Source: Gnetum montanum (taxonomy: Eukaryota > Streptophyta > Gnetopsida > Gnetales > Gnetaceae). Taken from it: a stretch of DNA of 64,000 nt. The stretch spans positions 1,165,139-1,229,138 of the forward strand of contig MNCI01022611.1 of the NCBI GenBank assembly GCA_015680685.1, read 5' to 3'. The position numbers and the translations under genes are program-made. How positions within the stretch are numbered: position 1 is the stretch's first letter; each line of letters begins with the position of its first letter. Of this stretch, positions 1 through 10,465 are shown one piece after another. A model generated the notes under the pieces. It was not told the DNA's origin, searched no databases, and saw only the letters and a list, made by a program, of their open reading frames with translations.

Positions 1-109
1 GCAGTTAACCAAAATTCTGGATGCTTGGGAGAGCATAGCTGGCTCTTAGTGTAGAGAGCATAGCTAGCTTCAGTGTAGCAAGTATAGCACCAAGATTAGC
101 CATTTTTAG

Positions 110-355
110 TAACTTTCATAGTTAGCATTTTTTTGCATTTCCATACTTAGCATTTTCTTTTTGCATTTTCATACTTAGCATTTTTTCTACATTTTCATAC
201 ATAGCCAAATTTTCTATAGTTTTACACTTACTTAATTTTTTGTAGCTTCCATACTTAGCTATTTTTCTACATTTTTACACTTATCCATTGAGTAACTACA
301 TTTTACTATCGGCAAACTTAGTCATTTTTTTGTAGTTTTCAAAGTTAGCCATTTT
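110..355 (+). repeat. Degenerate tandem leader repeat (about 30 bp)
   Basis: Words such as CATACTTAGCATTTTTT and CTACATTTT recur about every 30 bp with many substitutions, just before the gag-like frame. They are non-coding and may be part of the leader of the retroelement. Confidence 0.55.
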
Positions 356-2930
356 TTGCAAATAGAAACTCTCACAACTCGATCTATGAACATGAATCCA
401 AATCAACCTCCCACATTGGTGTCTAACACATTTGTCACCATGATCCACCCAAATCATGCTACACTAATCCATGAACAATACAATTTTGTTTGTGCCAAAA
501 TCCAAGTAGGATTACTAGTGGATTTCCTTGACTTGGAGGCAAAACAAGACTATGAACAAGTCCACCAAGATAGACAGAAGTACAACCCCTTCTTATTCGA
601 CATAATCCTAGTCATGAAGCCCTATCACCAGCTATTGTCCCAACTCATCTATGCAAACAAGCATGATGTAGGAACAACCTATGAGGAAGCCTCACAAAAG
701 AAAGAAGATGAGTTTGAGGCCCACTCTGAATGCAAGATCCCCCTCTACACCATCTTCCAACAACTACTCCCTAGTATAATCCCTCTTTAGTTCGGTCCAC
801 TCGTCACCTCCGAGATGGTGACCATGCCAATTAATCCTTCCTTACAAGTGACCACTACATTTGCCCAACCCTATGCTCATACAAGGTCCACCTCCCATCC
901 ACAAATGATTTAGGCATCCTACATCCTGCTTGTCTCATTGGTGCCCACGGCATCCATCCAACCCACTTGTGTGTGGCTCACCTCAATCACCATGCCCATC
1001 CCTTAGCCAACACATAAACTAGACCCATCTGCTATGATGTTAAACTAGTAAACTCCACAACCAAAAATCTGGTCCTACACCATACAACCAATGCAAGCCT
1101 AACCAATGCAATTGGTTGGAACATCCCCAAGCTTGGATCAGGCATTTCAATTGATCCAAAGTTTGACAAAGGAGATCAACCACATCAAAGCTACCTCCTC
1201 CAAAACTGTCAAGGTGGTGGACTTCTACTTGGATGATCCCATAAGTCCTATGGTCCCACCCTTGACTCTCCCAAATGGGTTCTAGTTGCCTCAACTCACT
1301 ATGTATAATGGCAAAGGAAACCCCAACATACACTTGGTTACATTTCGATCCAAGTGCCTACTAGTTCAAGCCTGGCCACATGCCATCATGCATATGTTCC
1401 CCATGTCACTCACTAAGAAGGCCTTAGGCTAGTATCATGCACTACCCAAGGCCTCAATCTCTTCTTTGGAGGATCTCATAAGCCAGTTTATGACATGCTT
1501 TAGATACAACCTAAAGCCTGAAGTAACCCTCGACCATCTCATGTAAGTCAAGTAAGGACTCTTAGAGCCCATGCCAAAATTCCTGCAATAGTGGAATGTC
1601 ACATTGATTGAAATGCATGAACCCCTAGCAAAGATGCACCTACTAGTCATGTTCAAGGGTGTAGTGAATGATATCATCAATTCCAAATTATATTACCTAG
1701 CCCCCAAAGTCTCTTAGCCAAGCCTTTGCCCAAACAAAAGGCATATAGGAGGTAACGCAAGCCAATAATGACCTGGCCTATGTGTCCCACAATAATCAAA
1801 ATGTGCACAACCAAAATGCAATAGTGGCAATAGTAGCCACAAGCACAAAAGCAACCAACCAAGGCCTAACGGCTAAGTAGCCCAAAGCCCCAACTTACAA
1901 ATCCATCAACTCTAGTGCCAACTCACTTGCATTGGCAAGGGCTACCCCAAGGCCTAACTTTGAGTGCAAGGATTGCTCAAAGTATACACTGCTATAGATG
2001 AAACCCTTTGAACTACTGGAGAAACTCTTGAAAGCTGGGTAAATCCAATACAAACATGTATCAGAGATTTCCCACCAAAAACATGCTAGATACTGTGAGC
2101 TACTGAGGAATCCTACCTCAGCAATACCAAATGAGCTTCCAATCCTACAACACTTCAAGCTAGACCAATACTATCATTACCACCAGATGTCTAATCATAG
2201 TATAGACAACTATCATGCTTTGCAAGATGACCTGCAAAGAATGATAGAACAAGGCCAATTGATGCTTGACACAATGAGCCAATCCAATGCAGAAGATGAT
2301 CCCTGCATAATAAACTCCATTAGCATAAGCGACAAGTCTAAACCTATGCAACAACCTTTTTTGATCTACATGCCTCCTAGTAAGTCAAGGGTCCCCTCAA
2401 CCTCCACAAGCAAGAGGTCTTCCTTTGCTATCAAAGTTCCACATTAGGCATCTACAACACCCTTTGTGGTCAAACTTCCACAACAATCGTCTACTAAGAT
2501 GTTAAACTAGAATGACGTAGCAACAACAACCACTAAGCAATCTTTTGTCATCAAAGTGCCATAATGAGTTGGCCCCTCAACAACTCCTAAATCACCATTT
2601 TTCATAAGGATGCCACAATGTGATGGCCCCTCACCTACCCATAGCTTAATAATGGACAATGTCTTAGTCTCTCCTCCTTCAAGGGCTAACCCCACTAGCA
2701 ACCTAGGTAGGCCTACCAAATGGCAACAAAAGAGGATAAGCAAGCACCTCGCAACCCCCATGGCTAAAAGAAAGGCCACAACTAGCAAGCAACAACCAAA
2801 CACTAGGGTCCCTACCCCCAAGTAGGCCAAGTAACTCAAGCCCAAGTTCCATCCACAAGAGATCCATCTCTCATGCCACATGGAGGAAGTCAAGGCCAAC
2901 ATAATGGCCAATGACAAGGACTTCATAGCT
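356..2930 (+). pseudogene. gag-like polyprotein part, Tat-like copy A
   Basis: The frame beginning at 356 is open to about 1745 apart from stops at expected glutamine positions (for example 788, 910, 1286 and 1431). From about 1250 to 1700 it shows the retrotransposon gag fold pattern: a Y-N-G-K-G-N-P start, an FP-SL-K-A core with A-L-P, then a QF-T-C-F-Y stretch and an LL-PM-KFLQ-W block. A frameshift near 1745 moves it one frame. It continues through a degenerate Cys/His block at about 2165-2270, in which the metal-binding cysteines are replaced, and a Pro/Ser/Lys-rich linker. The product would be the capsid/nucleocapsid precursor. A homologous frame lies at 20690-23315 on the minus strand. 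It cannot be translated as it stands. Confidence 0.75.
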
Positions 2931-2999
2931 ACACTAACCTAGGTGAAACAAATGCTTAAGTAAAAGAACACAATGTTGAGCTTGTATGACCTATTCATG

Positions 3000-3790
3000 A
3001 CCTCATCTACTCACCACCAAGTATTGGTCTGGATGTTGGCCTTCATTCCTATTACGAAGAACATCCCTACAGATGAGAACACCATCCATGTAATGATGTT
3101 ACATCCTACACCATAAGAATCAAGTTCAACATCCCTAGAATTTTGTGACAATGCAGTCAAGGTTAACCCTAAATGAGGGGAGGTCATTATAGCTTCACTA
3201 TCCATTAGCATACATGTTGGGCAGTGCACAATTTATAGAATGCATGTTGATGATGGTGCAGCAACAAATGTAGTCTTGTACTTCATCATCGACAAGCTAG
3301 GCCTGGTAGAAAAAATCAGGCTAACCAAAACCACATGTCTAAAATCCTTCAATGGATTACACATCATCATCAAGGGTACAATCAACTTAGCCTTCAAGGT
3401 AGGAGAGAAATTCCCCACCGGTGTAGATTTCACTATCATAGAGGAGATGCAAGTCTTCAACCTAATCCTGGGTAGGCCATGGCTAGCTCAACTATGGGTC
3501 GTCTCCTCTTTCATCCACCAAGAAGTCCACCTTTCATACAAAGATGATCAAGTTATCATCCATAGTGATAATTCCTTCCCTCTAGCTATCCACAACATAG
3601 GCATGGAGCAAGTGTTAGAGGTGGAGTTTCTTGGTGATGCATCTAAGGTAACCAATGCAATATATCAGGTTGACATACCCAAATAAGTGGTTGAAGCCAA
3701 TAGCCTTCTAGAGGTACCTAGGCCCTACACATCCCCTAGTCTAAACTAGATTAGAAAAAAACTACCCAATCAAGTCACTTCCTTGGCCAA
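3000..3790 (+). pseudogene. Retropepsin (aspartic protease) domain, Tat-like copy A
   Basis: An uninterrupted frame at 3240-3686 starts with the active-site segment VDDGAATN (about 3247-3270), where DDG stands for the usual DSG/DTG and is common in Tat-lineage proteases. The conserved LGRPWL block lies near 3465-3485 and an HQEVHL segment follows. Upstream, 3130-3240 encodes the beta-strand region before the active site with one stop. The frame ends at 3686; a short tail (YTSPSL...IRK) follows, and then AT-rich non-coding sequence. In full-length relatives the RT domain would follow here. The catalytic Asp is retained, so the protease domain is the best preserved part of this copy. Confidence 0.8.
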
Positions 3791-4039
3791 AAATGTGCTA
3801 GGTGCTTGCCTACCCCTTGCCTCCACTTGCCATGCATTTTTTACTTTTGTTTGCATTGCACTAGCCTACGCATTTACATTTTTCCTGCTTACTTAGATCA
3901 TACATTTCACTTTTTTCATGCATTATTTGCTTTTTTCTATGCATTCATTGACTTAGCTTATGCATTGAATTTGAAAAACATCAAAAATACATAAAAATCA
4001 TAAAACTAAAACTACAGAAAAAAAACGTGTGGCCTGAAA

Positions 4040-4790
4040 AGTCCTTAAACTAGCCCATAGCATAGAATGGCTTTAAACTAGCAACCTATGGCCTGTCATG
4101 GCCTTAAACTAGCAATGTATTTCTTGAAATGGCCTTAAACCATCAATCCCTTTGTGATGACATAAAATGACCCACAACTACGAACACTCGATACCCCAAA
4201 ATGGTTTTAAACTATTGTTGTGGCCCAGAACAGCCTAAAACTATCACTCTCTACATTTATTTCCTTTCATTTTTTCATTTTAAATCTATTTATTATAGGT
4301 GCCACTTGATGTTGTTTTTCTAGTTGATTTTTGCAAGATATTGTAGGCACACAACATGACTACACATGCAGCATCACACCTTGCACAAGCAAGGTAAGCA
4401 CTCGTCCGCCATGATGCAAAAAACTAGTGCAATAGTTTTCTATGACTATAAACTAGCATAGAAATATACTATGACTTTAAAATGGCATAGATCATCATTT
4501 GTCTATGATGTTAAATTGGCATCTACAACAAGTCTGCTATGACTTTAAACTAGCACAGCTCATCCTTAGGCTATGACGTTAAACTAGCATCCACAGCATA
4601 GTCTGCTATGACTTTAAATTGGCACAACTCATTCTTGTGTCATGATGTTAAATTGGCACAACATCCATCATCTACTATGATGTTAAACTAGCACACAATA
4701 GTCTACTAGGACTATAAACTAGCACATCATAGTCTACCAAGACCTTAAACTAGGTTTGTGATTTAGCACACATGGCTAAACATCCATAGT
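4040..4790 (+). repeat. TTAAACTAGCA tandem word array, copy A
   Basis: The word CTATGAYNTTAAACTAGCACA recurs with spacing of about 30-50 bp from about 4050 to 4760, with spacers built from short words such as CATCATAGTCTAC. The same word occurs on the minus strand beyond the protease of copy B at 19290-19445. It is non-coding in all frames. Confidence 0.75.
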
Positions 4791-5934
4791 TCTATGGACA
4801 AGTGAGCACAAATACTTTCCATTCTCCATCATCTTCCCATCTCTGTATGGGCTAGGTGGCGTGTAGCAATCCTAGAATGGATTTCACATCATCAAGAAAA
4901 TATCTTTAGAACATTCATAGCATTGATATCCTCAAGCATTTTGCTGACCTTCTAGAGCTGCCATTGCCATCGCCAGTACTACCACCCCTAGGTTGTGCCA
5001 ATAGCATTGTTGGCCTTGGGTGTTTCATCAATAATTGGGGCTCTCACCATCAACACCACCCACTAGAGTCCTAGTAGTACTATGGCCTAGCCATAGCATT
5101 ACCATCATCTAGCCCTCACCATTACCTAGGCTTGGAAGTACATCTAGCAGTGTGGCACCTTGCCATCCTACTAGATTTCTAAGATCCTATCCTTAGTGTG
5201 GAGTCTTGAGCACCTACACTACCATCATCATAGGCCACCTTGCTGACCTACCTTAGGTGCTCACTTTCAATATGGCTGCTAGAGCTTTTGTAGCTTTCTA
5301 GCTCTAGCATCTACACTGGCCTTCCTACTTTGGAACTACAAGATCTTGCAACTTGTCCAGCACTTACAACACCCTCGTAACCAGCAATTTGCTTTTTATC
5401 TCTCATGTTGTGTGATGGTTTTCTTATTTCCTCTACGTTATGTTTGCAAATGAAGCCCTAGTGGTGGTCATTCAATGCAATGGTTCATCGAGAGTGAACA
5501 TCCCTATTATCCTGCTATAGCCCACTCGCATTTATCCCTTCTATCCTAGATTTTTTTTGCTTTTTATGCAAGCTTCTCTGATGCATATGACATCCTTCTT
5601 TTAATCAACTACAAAACCTATGATGGATGTAACACAAATCATCCCATGGGGAACCTCTATGGGCTAGTCAAAGTCCAAGCAGATGTAACACAACTCATCC
5701 TAGAGAGGAAACACATGTCCTACAAATGCAACATGGTTGCCTCTAAGCAAAGTCCATTGAGTGGCATACAATCCACTTGATGATAAGCATCTTGCAACTA
5801 TCATTTCACAAAAAAAAAGTAGCGTTAAAATCATCCCCAGGAGAAATCTAGCAAAGCTACAATTTTGCAACCGGTCCAACCCTAAATTCACAACGACCTT
5901 TTCATAAACATTTAGACAAGAGACCAACATGTTA
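4791..5934. other. Unassigned stretch between two mobile elements
   Basis: No domain, LTR end or convincing reading frame was recognised. The part at 4950-5350 is C-rich with many CACCATC/CTAG words and could be decayed coding or repeat DNA. The boundary at 5934 is where similarity to the LTR at 10466-11067 begins. Confidence 0.4.
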
Positions 5935-6219
5935 AGGGTAATCCATTATGGTGCTATGGGTGATAACTCTCTCACTCCATGACTTGCCTATACTAACTCT
6001 GCCATTCCATGCCTAGCATGACCTCTAACCCCAGGTATAAATTCCTTTGCTCAAATCCCCAAAGGTTATCTCAAGATACACGTCCATTATTAAAACATGC
6101 CCTTTCAAGTCTCAATTACAATTACCCTCTCAGGTCTTGTTAAGATAACAATAACACTTTTTAAGAAGATATATCATCTTTATTAGGCAACAACATCATT
6201 TGGGAATGGGGATGTGACA
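5935..6219 (-). repeat. Partial 3' LTR of the CCR4-carrying element
   Basis: Closely similar to 10703-11067 over its whole length with a few gaps. It shares the strings CATGCCTAGCA, GACCTCTAACCCCA and GGGAATGGGGAT. Its outer edge TGACA at 6219 on the + strand is the LTR start on the minus strand. The other end of the LTR is lost near 5935. Confidence 0.75.
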
Positions 6220-6232
6220 ATCTACCCTCCTA
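6220..6232 (-). other. Polypurine tract
   Basis: On the minus strand TAGGAGGGTAGAT directly abuts the TGTCACATCCCC start of the LTR, the position required for plus-strand priming. Confidence 0.6.
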
Positions 6233-6676
6233 AGGTTTCATTCTTCATTGAATGAATCCATGTTCTCTATCTGTTTCTAGCTCTAATGCCTTCTTTCATG
6301 ATTCTATGCTCTAATAATTTGATTTATCCTTTGAACTTTAAGTTGTTTCTTACTTATTCTATAAAAAAAATATATGGAAAATTAAATATTACTTTCTTGA
6401 TACTTACTTCATTTTTTAAGATAATGATAAGAAGTGAAAAAATCTACCAACTACCAATCACTAGTCCTAACCAGGGTCACACAATGTGCAACTTGTATCT
6501 AGTTATCCAAGTGAAGGCAAGGCAAATTCTTTATTCCCAACTTACATTACCTTAGATATTTTATTAATATAATTGGAATATAAACTAAAAAATAAAGAAA
6601 ATAATAAGATCATCAAATAAAAGTAAGAATGAGATACTTCTTGAACTTGATTAATCTTATGAACTGATGGAAGCAA
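6233..6676. other. Internal non-coding sequence of the CCR4-carrying element
   Basis: AT-rich sequence between the end of the CCR4-like frame and the polypurine tract. The frame at 6286-6555 + has no recognisable domain and is not called as a gene. Confidence 0.4.
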
Positions 6677-7833
6677 TTATAATTCTACCATAAGTGGTAT
6701 GTGATCAGATGGTCTTGCTCGGGATGGCAAGGCTTGATATTAATTCTTCTCAACTTCTTCTCTAGAAATCAACTCTATTAACTTGGTAACTAAAATAATT
6801 GGGTATCATACCAAATATAATCGAAAGTCTCAATAAAGAATGTTGTTGATCCATCTTCATTAATCATTGTAGATTAATTGGTAAACTATGGTTCTTGATG
6901 AGTGTTATTCATCAACATCATCTGTTCCTAGATTCTAGAGCCTGATTTATCTACTAAAGATTCAAAGTAAGCAAAATATGCACTGGCTAATGGAATTGCA
7001 TGCTAAATTGATGGAAACATCTTTTTCAAGTTGCGTTCATCTTCCAAATATTTCTTTACAAATCCATATTTTAAGAATGGATAAACACTACTTCCAATTT
7101 TTGCATTGAAGTATCCACAAAGAATAAATGGAACTAGATCTTTATAACTTAGTAATAACATATTTTTCAAAATTTCTTCTATTTTCTTAATCAAATATGC
7201 TCCTTGACATAGTCTAACATCTGAACATGTTGATTTGGCAATATAATGTGTGGTGACTATGCATACACATCTTTCTAATAACTGGATTTTTAGAATTACT
7301 GCCAAGGCCTTGTGATTTTTTTGAAATCTTAACTATTCTTTCTTTCCCATCGCTTGAAGTTCTGGAATTTCCAAAATCATATTTTCTAAACTCCATTCAA
7401 ATATTTGTACTAATTCAAACTTGGCTTCTTTATAAAAGATCACACAACCATCCATGTTGTCATCTCTATAATATGCTAATTTGTACGGCTCAAATGAAGA
7501 ACTTCCATAAGAACCTTTTTTCTTATAGATTCCTCCATATCCCATCTTTCCCAAGTTTAGTTGGAATTGATATAGAAATTCCCATGGCAAGACTTCTTGT
7601 AAGCACAAGAAATCAGCATCCAAATCTTTTCACTCTACTAAGATGCATGGATATCAATATTCATGTCAATCCAAGGCCCATCATGGACATAGTGGATGTT
7701 GTTTCTCCCTTGCTAGTGATCTTGTAAGCATGTTGTATGTTGCAACTTTCATTCTCATCCTTGGATTCTTATTTGGATAATTTCTCTTCATCAGTATGAT
7801 ATTCCTTGTTGAAATGCGATTTTGAGTCTCCAT
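6677..7833 (-). pseudogene. CCR4/Angel/nocturnin-type deadenylase pseudogene
   Basis: Exonuclease-endonuclease-phosphatase fold protein of about 385 codons; intact relatives remove mRNA poly(A) tails. On the minus strand an ATG at 7833 leads to KVATYNML (metal-binding Asn motif), then after a frameshift near 7630-7700 to DADFLCLQEV with its catalytic Glu (7623-7590). A GCVIFYK block follows (7452-7430), then a TTHY segment with the conserved His (about 7257). The CGYFNAK block (about 7115) replaces the family CGDFNS. After that come DYIWYD (about 6815) and RPSDHIPLMVEL followed by a natural stop at 6677-6679. The copy runs from start to natural stop without introns, consistent with an RNA intermediate. 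At least six TAG/TAA stops and two frameshifts disable it. Sequence N-terminal to the nuclease domain is very short and no LRR domain is present, as in Angel or nocturnin-like members. Which paralogue was the source is unknown. Confidence 0.85.
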
Positions 7834-8479
7834 GTTATTTTGCCCTATGTTTTGATTGCAAGATGATTAATATACCCTTTTCTTGATAGTTGAAGATTGT
7901 TCTATTTCTTCAACTAATTCTCCAACTAATACATCAACTAATCTTTAACTAATATATCGATTGATAATCAACTAAATAACTACATTATCAATTTTTATAA
8001 TCACGTTATCTAATTTTAGTAATATTTAATATCATATAATTTTAGTAATATGTAACTATATTATCCAATTCTTAATGACCTTTCTATCCCCCTTAAGAAC
8101 ACTAACTCCAATTGTGTAATTAATGACATTCCATAGTGATCTTAAGATTATTTGTAAGGGTTATGCACTAAATCTTAAAGCCCAAAAGGTTTAATTCATG
8201 ATATAATTGAATTATCAGGTTCTTGGATGATAAATCTAACCACACCATTAAGTTCAAAAGAGTAAAAAATGTTGGAAATGACTATTCATATAATTAAAAT
8301 TTTGAGGATCTAGAGGCACTATATCGAGCAAGGAGTAAAAACTAATTTTTGGAGTTCCCTAGGATAGATCTAACTCCACCATTGGGTTCGAAAGGTTAAA
8401 ATCTATACAAAATAACTTTTCATTTACCAAAAAAGGCTTTCAAAATCAAAATTTATGGCTTGTAGAGTCTAATACCTTT
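7834..8479. other. Internal non-coding sequence
   Basis: AT-rich; includes ATATCAACTAAT-like short repeats at 7905-8060. No coding or RNA gene recognised. Confidence 0.4.
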
Positions 8480-8570
8480 GGTGCAAAAAAGAAAACTTCT
8501 AGAGAGGTCACCCATCCTAGTTCTACTCTAGGGCAAGCATGCTTAATTACAGAATTTTTATCCTTATGGT
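8480..8570 (-). pseudogene. 5S rRNA-like fragment
   Basis: The minus strand contains CTAGGATGGGTGACCTC (8518-8502) preceded by GAGTAGAA and AAGCATGCTTG, and ends in a GCACC 3' end at 8480. This is the order found in the second half of plant 5S rRNA, which includes the internal promoter region. The first half is only weakly recognisable up to about 8570. It is diverged, so not a functional gene. 5S-derived sequence is known from Cassandra TRIM LTRs; no Cassandra-type LTR ends are visible around it. Confidence 0.7.
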
Positions 8571-8749
8571 TACTAGGGCATCAAATTTACTGTTGAAAAT
8601 TATTTTTGCATGTTCCTAATTTTAACTAACAATTCAATGATGAAAATTTAAAATCTCCATCAAATAATGAGAATTTCAAATTTTTTTTTCAGTTGACGAA
8701 CAATTGAAAATTTTTCATCATATAATGGAGAATTTTTCATTTTGTTATG

Positions 8750-9480
8750 AATGGTAGCAACGGTTGTAGTAGCACACCGATGAAGGTCTAGGTGGCTACC
8801 ACATGGCCTATGTGGTCCTTGTGTGGCCCTCCCCTAGGCTGATGTGGCTAGTATCAAGGTCTATGTGACCTTGTTATGGGCTAGCATGGCTTGTGTCAAG
8901 GCCATTGTGGCCCTTGATTAGGCCTATGTACGAAGGTAGTTTTTGGCAATGTCCAAAAAGGTAGTTATCGATAGTGTTGGAGGCAGTTATCAATGATGTT
9001 GAAGGCAATTATTCTTAGTGCTAGAGGTAGTTATTGGCAATGCTTGAGGTAGTTATCAATGGTGAAAATAGTAGGTGGCAAGTAGGAACATGACATGGAT
9101 TTCAAGAGTGGCAATTCCAAGGTGATGCAAGGGCAAGCAACAAGCACGGTAGGCAATGTGCATAAAGGAGTGGTAGCAATAGTGAAGAAATGACAGTGGG
9201 CAATTGATGGTGCCAGCATGATGATGTCATGGTAGGTAGTGGAAATAGTAGGAGAGTAGTATTAGTGGCAAAAAAAAAGGTGTTGGCAGCTGGAGGTGAA
9301 GGTAGGGGTTTTGCTACTTGGTGCAGCTAGAATAGGCCCATGAGCTATGGTGGCCCTCTACAGGCCAACATGGCCTATAGGGCTAGCATGGCTCCCAAGA
9401 CTTGCATGCCCTACAGGGCCTTGTGCAACTCCTACTAGGTCTATGCAGCCCTTGTAGGGTCAACATGGCTTGCTATTTTT
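8750..9480. repeat. G-rich degenerate repeats
   Basis: GTGGCC/CTATGTGG words (8760-8930 and 9320-9470) flank a run of GAGGTAGTTATC-like units (8930-9070). No stable frame is present. The composition differs sharply from the surrounding AT-rich DNA. Confidence 0.45.
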
Positions 9481-9510
9481 TAAGTATAAATTATATTCTT
9501 TTATTATTAT

Positions 9511-9635
9511 GTGGGGTCGAGGTTTGAACCCACGACCTCCTAGTTGCACAACATTTTTTTGAAATTATTTCTAATTATATGTATTTTTTTAAAGTATGTG
9601 GTTGGAGTTTGAACCTACAACCTCCTATTTTAAAA
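9511..9635. repeat. Duplicated ~30-bp segment with a tRNA T-arm-like core
   Basis: A segment at about 9513-9545 is repeated with changes at 9597-9630. On the minus strand its core GGTCGTGGGTTCAAACC resembles the T-arm/B box of plant tRNA-Lys. No A box or acceptor stem was found, so this is at most a SINE-like remnant. Confidence 0.4.
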
Positions 9636-9639
9636 GTTT

Positions 9640-10443
9640 TTTTAAACTTTTTATTATTATTTTATTCAACCTTGCCCCGATGGTTGATGTGGTGGTTCAA
9701 CCAATGACAAGGTAGAAATTTGACATGGGTAAACAACAATTCCAGGTTGATTTTTAACCCTCAAATTTTGAATTTTTTTTAAATTTTTTATTTTTAAATA
9801 ATAATAATAATTTAATATTATTTTAATGCACGTATAATGAAAAACTTTACACATTGATATCTCCAAAACCATAGGTCTATTTGAGATGAAATTTGTACTA
9901 TTGAAATCGTCTTAATGAGTACTATACCTTGGACATAGTTTTACAGTTTAAAAATAAATTTTATTTTTGAATAATTAAAAGGACCAAATTAGCCTATTTT
10001 GTTGAATTAATATTTCTAAGCTGACATATGGTAACTTAGAATCTTCTAAATTACTGGATAGAAAAATTCAACAAAATAAGGTTAATTTAGATCATGGTTA
10101 CTAACTTTCTTGAAATAAATTTAACAATGATCCTAATCAATTAATAATTATAGTATTAAGATGGGTAAGTGTAACCTAGACCAGTGTATCACTGGCTTAC
10201 CAACAATTAATGAATCTTAATGAGGCGTGAAAAAATCTTCATCAATTAATGATTCCATGAAATAATTTTGTTGGTTGGAGCCCTAATCCCTTGTTAGTGA
10301 AATAGAAAGGTATCTTCTAACTTACATCACAAACATATGGTACATTTGGTGATGATCAATGACTTTCCTTGAGTTGTGGCTTCAAGGTTCATCATCCGAT
10401 TCATGTTGTAGTTGGCCAATGGTTCTGAATGATCCTTGGGTCA
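9640..10443. other. Internal AT-rich sequence, no gene recognised
   Basis: Between the PBS-like site and the G-rich repeats. Neither strand yields a gag-like or other familiar frame. Confidence 0.4.
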
Positions 10444-10462
10444 TGGTTTTCTCTAATACCAA
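10444..10462 (-). other. Primer binding site-like sequence
   Basis: Minus strand TTGGTATTAGAGAAAACCA lies three bases inside the LTR end. It resembles the initiator tRNA-Met PBS of many plant retroelements, TGGTATCAGAGC, over its first part. Confidence 0.6.
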
Positions 10463-10465
10463 TTA

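Larger units (their letters stand above)
1..4790 (+). mobile_element. Tat-like Ty3/gypsy gag-protease element, copy A (left end outside window)
   Basis: Order seen: A/T-rich leader repeats, a gag-like frame, a retropepsin domain, then directly non-coding sequence with TTAAACTAGCA words. No RT, RNase H or integrase follows the protease. The same order occurs on the minus strand at 19290-24436, so the missing pol looks like a property of the family rather than a local deletion. The Tat assignment rests on the protease signature VDDGA...N, on the LGRPWL block followed by an HQ block, and on the linker between gag and PR. Neither LTR is identified in this copy; the right limit is where the repeat words stop. 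Confidence 0.7.

Noticed and set aside
356-1765. Stop-codon reassignment (TAG/TAA read as Gln, ciliate-like code)
   Set aside because: All affected frames are old retroelements or a pseudogene, other C-to-T changes (CGA to TGA, TGG to TAG) and frameshifts occur as well, and the elements are plant-type. Methylation decay is simpler.
3244-3260. DDG in the Tat-like protease as a loss-of-function mutation of DSG
   Set aside because: DDG is found in both copies and is common in Tat-lineage proteases, so it is ancestral and the catalytic Asp is kept.
9511-9635. tRNA gene
   Set aside because: Only a T-arm-like core is visible; no acceptor stem, D arm or anticodon arm.
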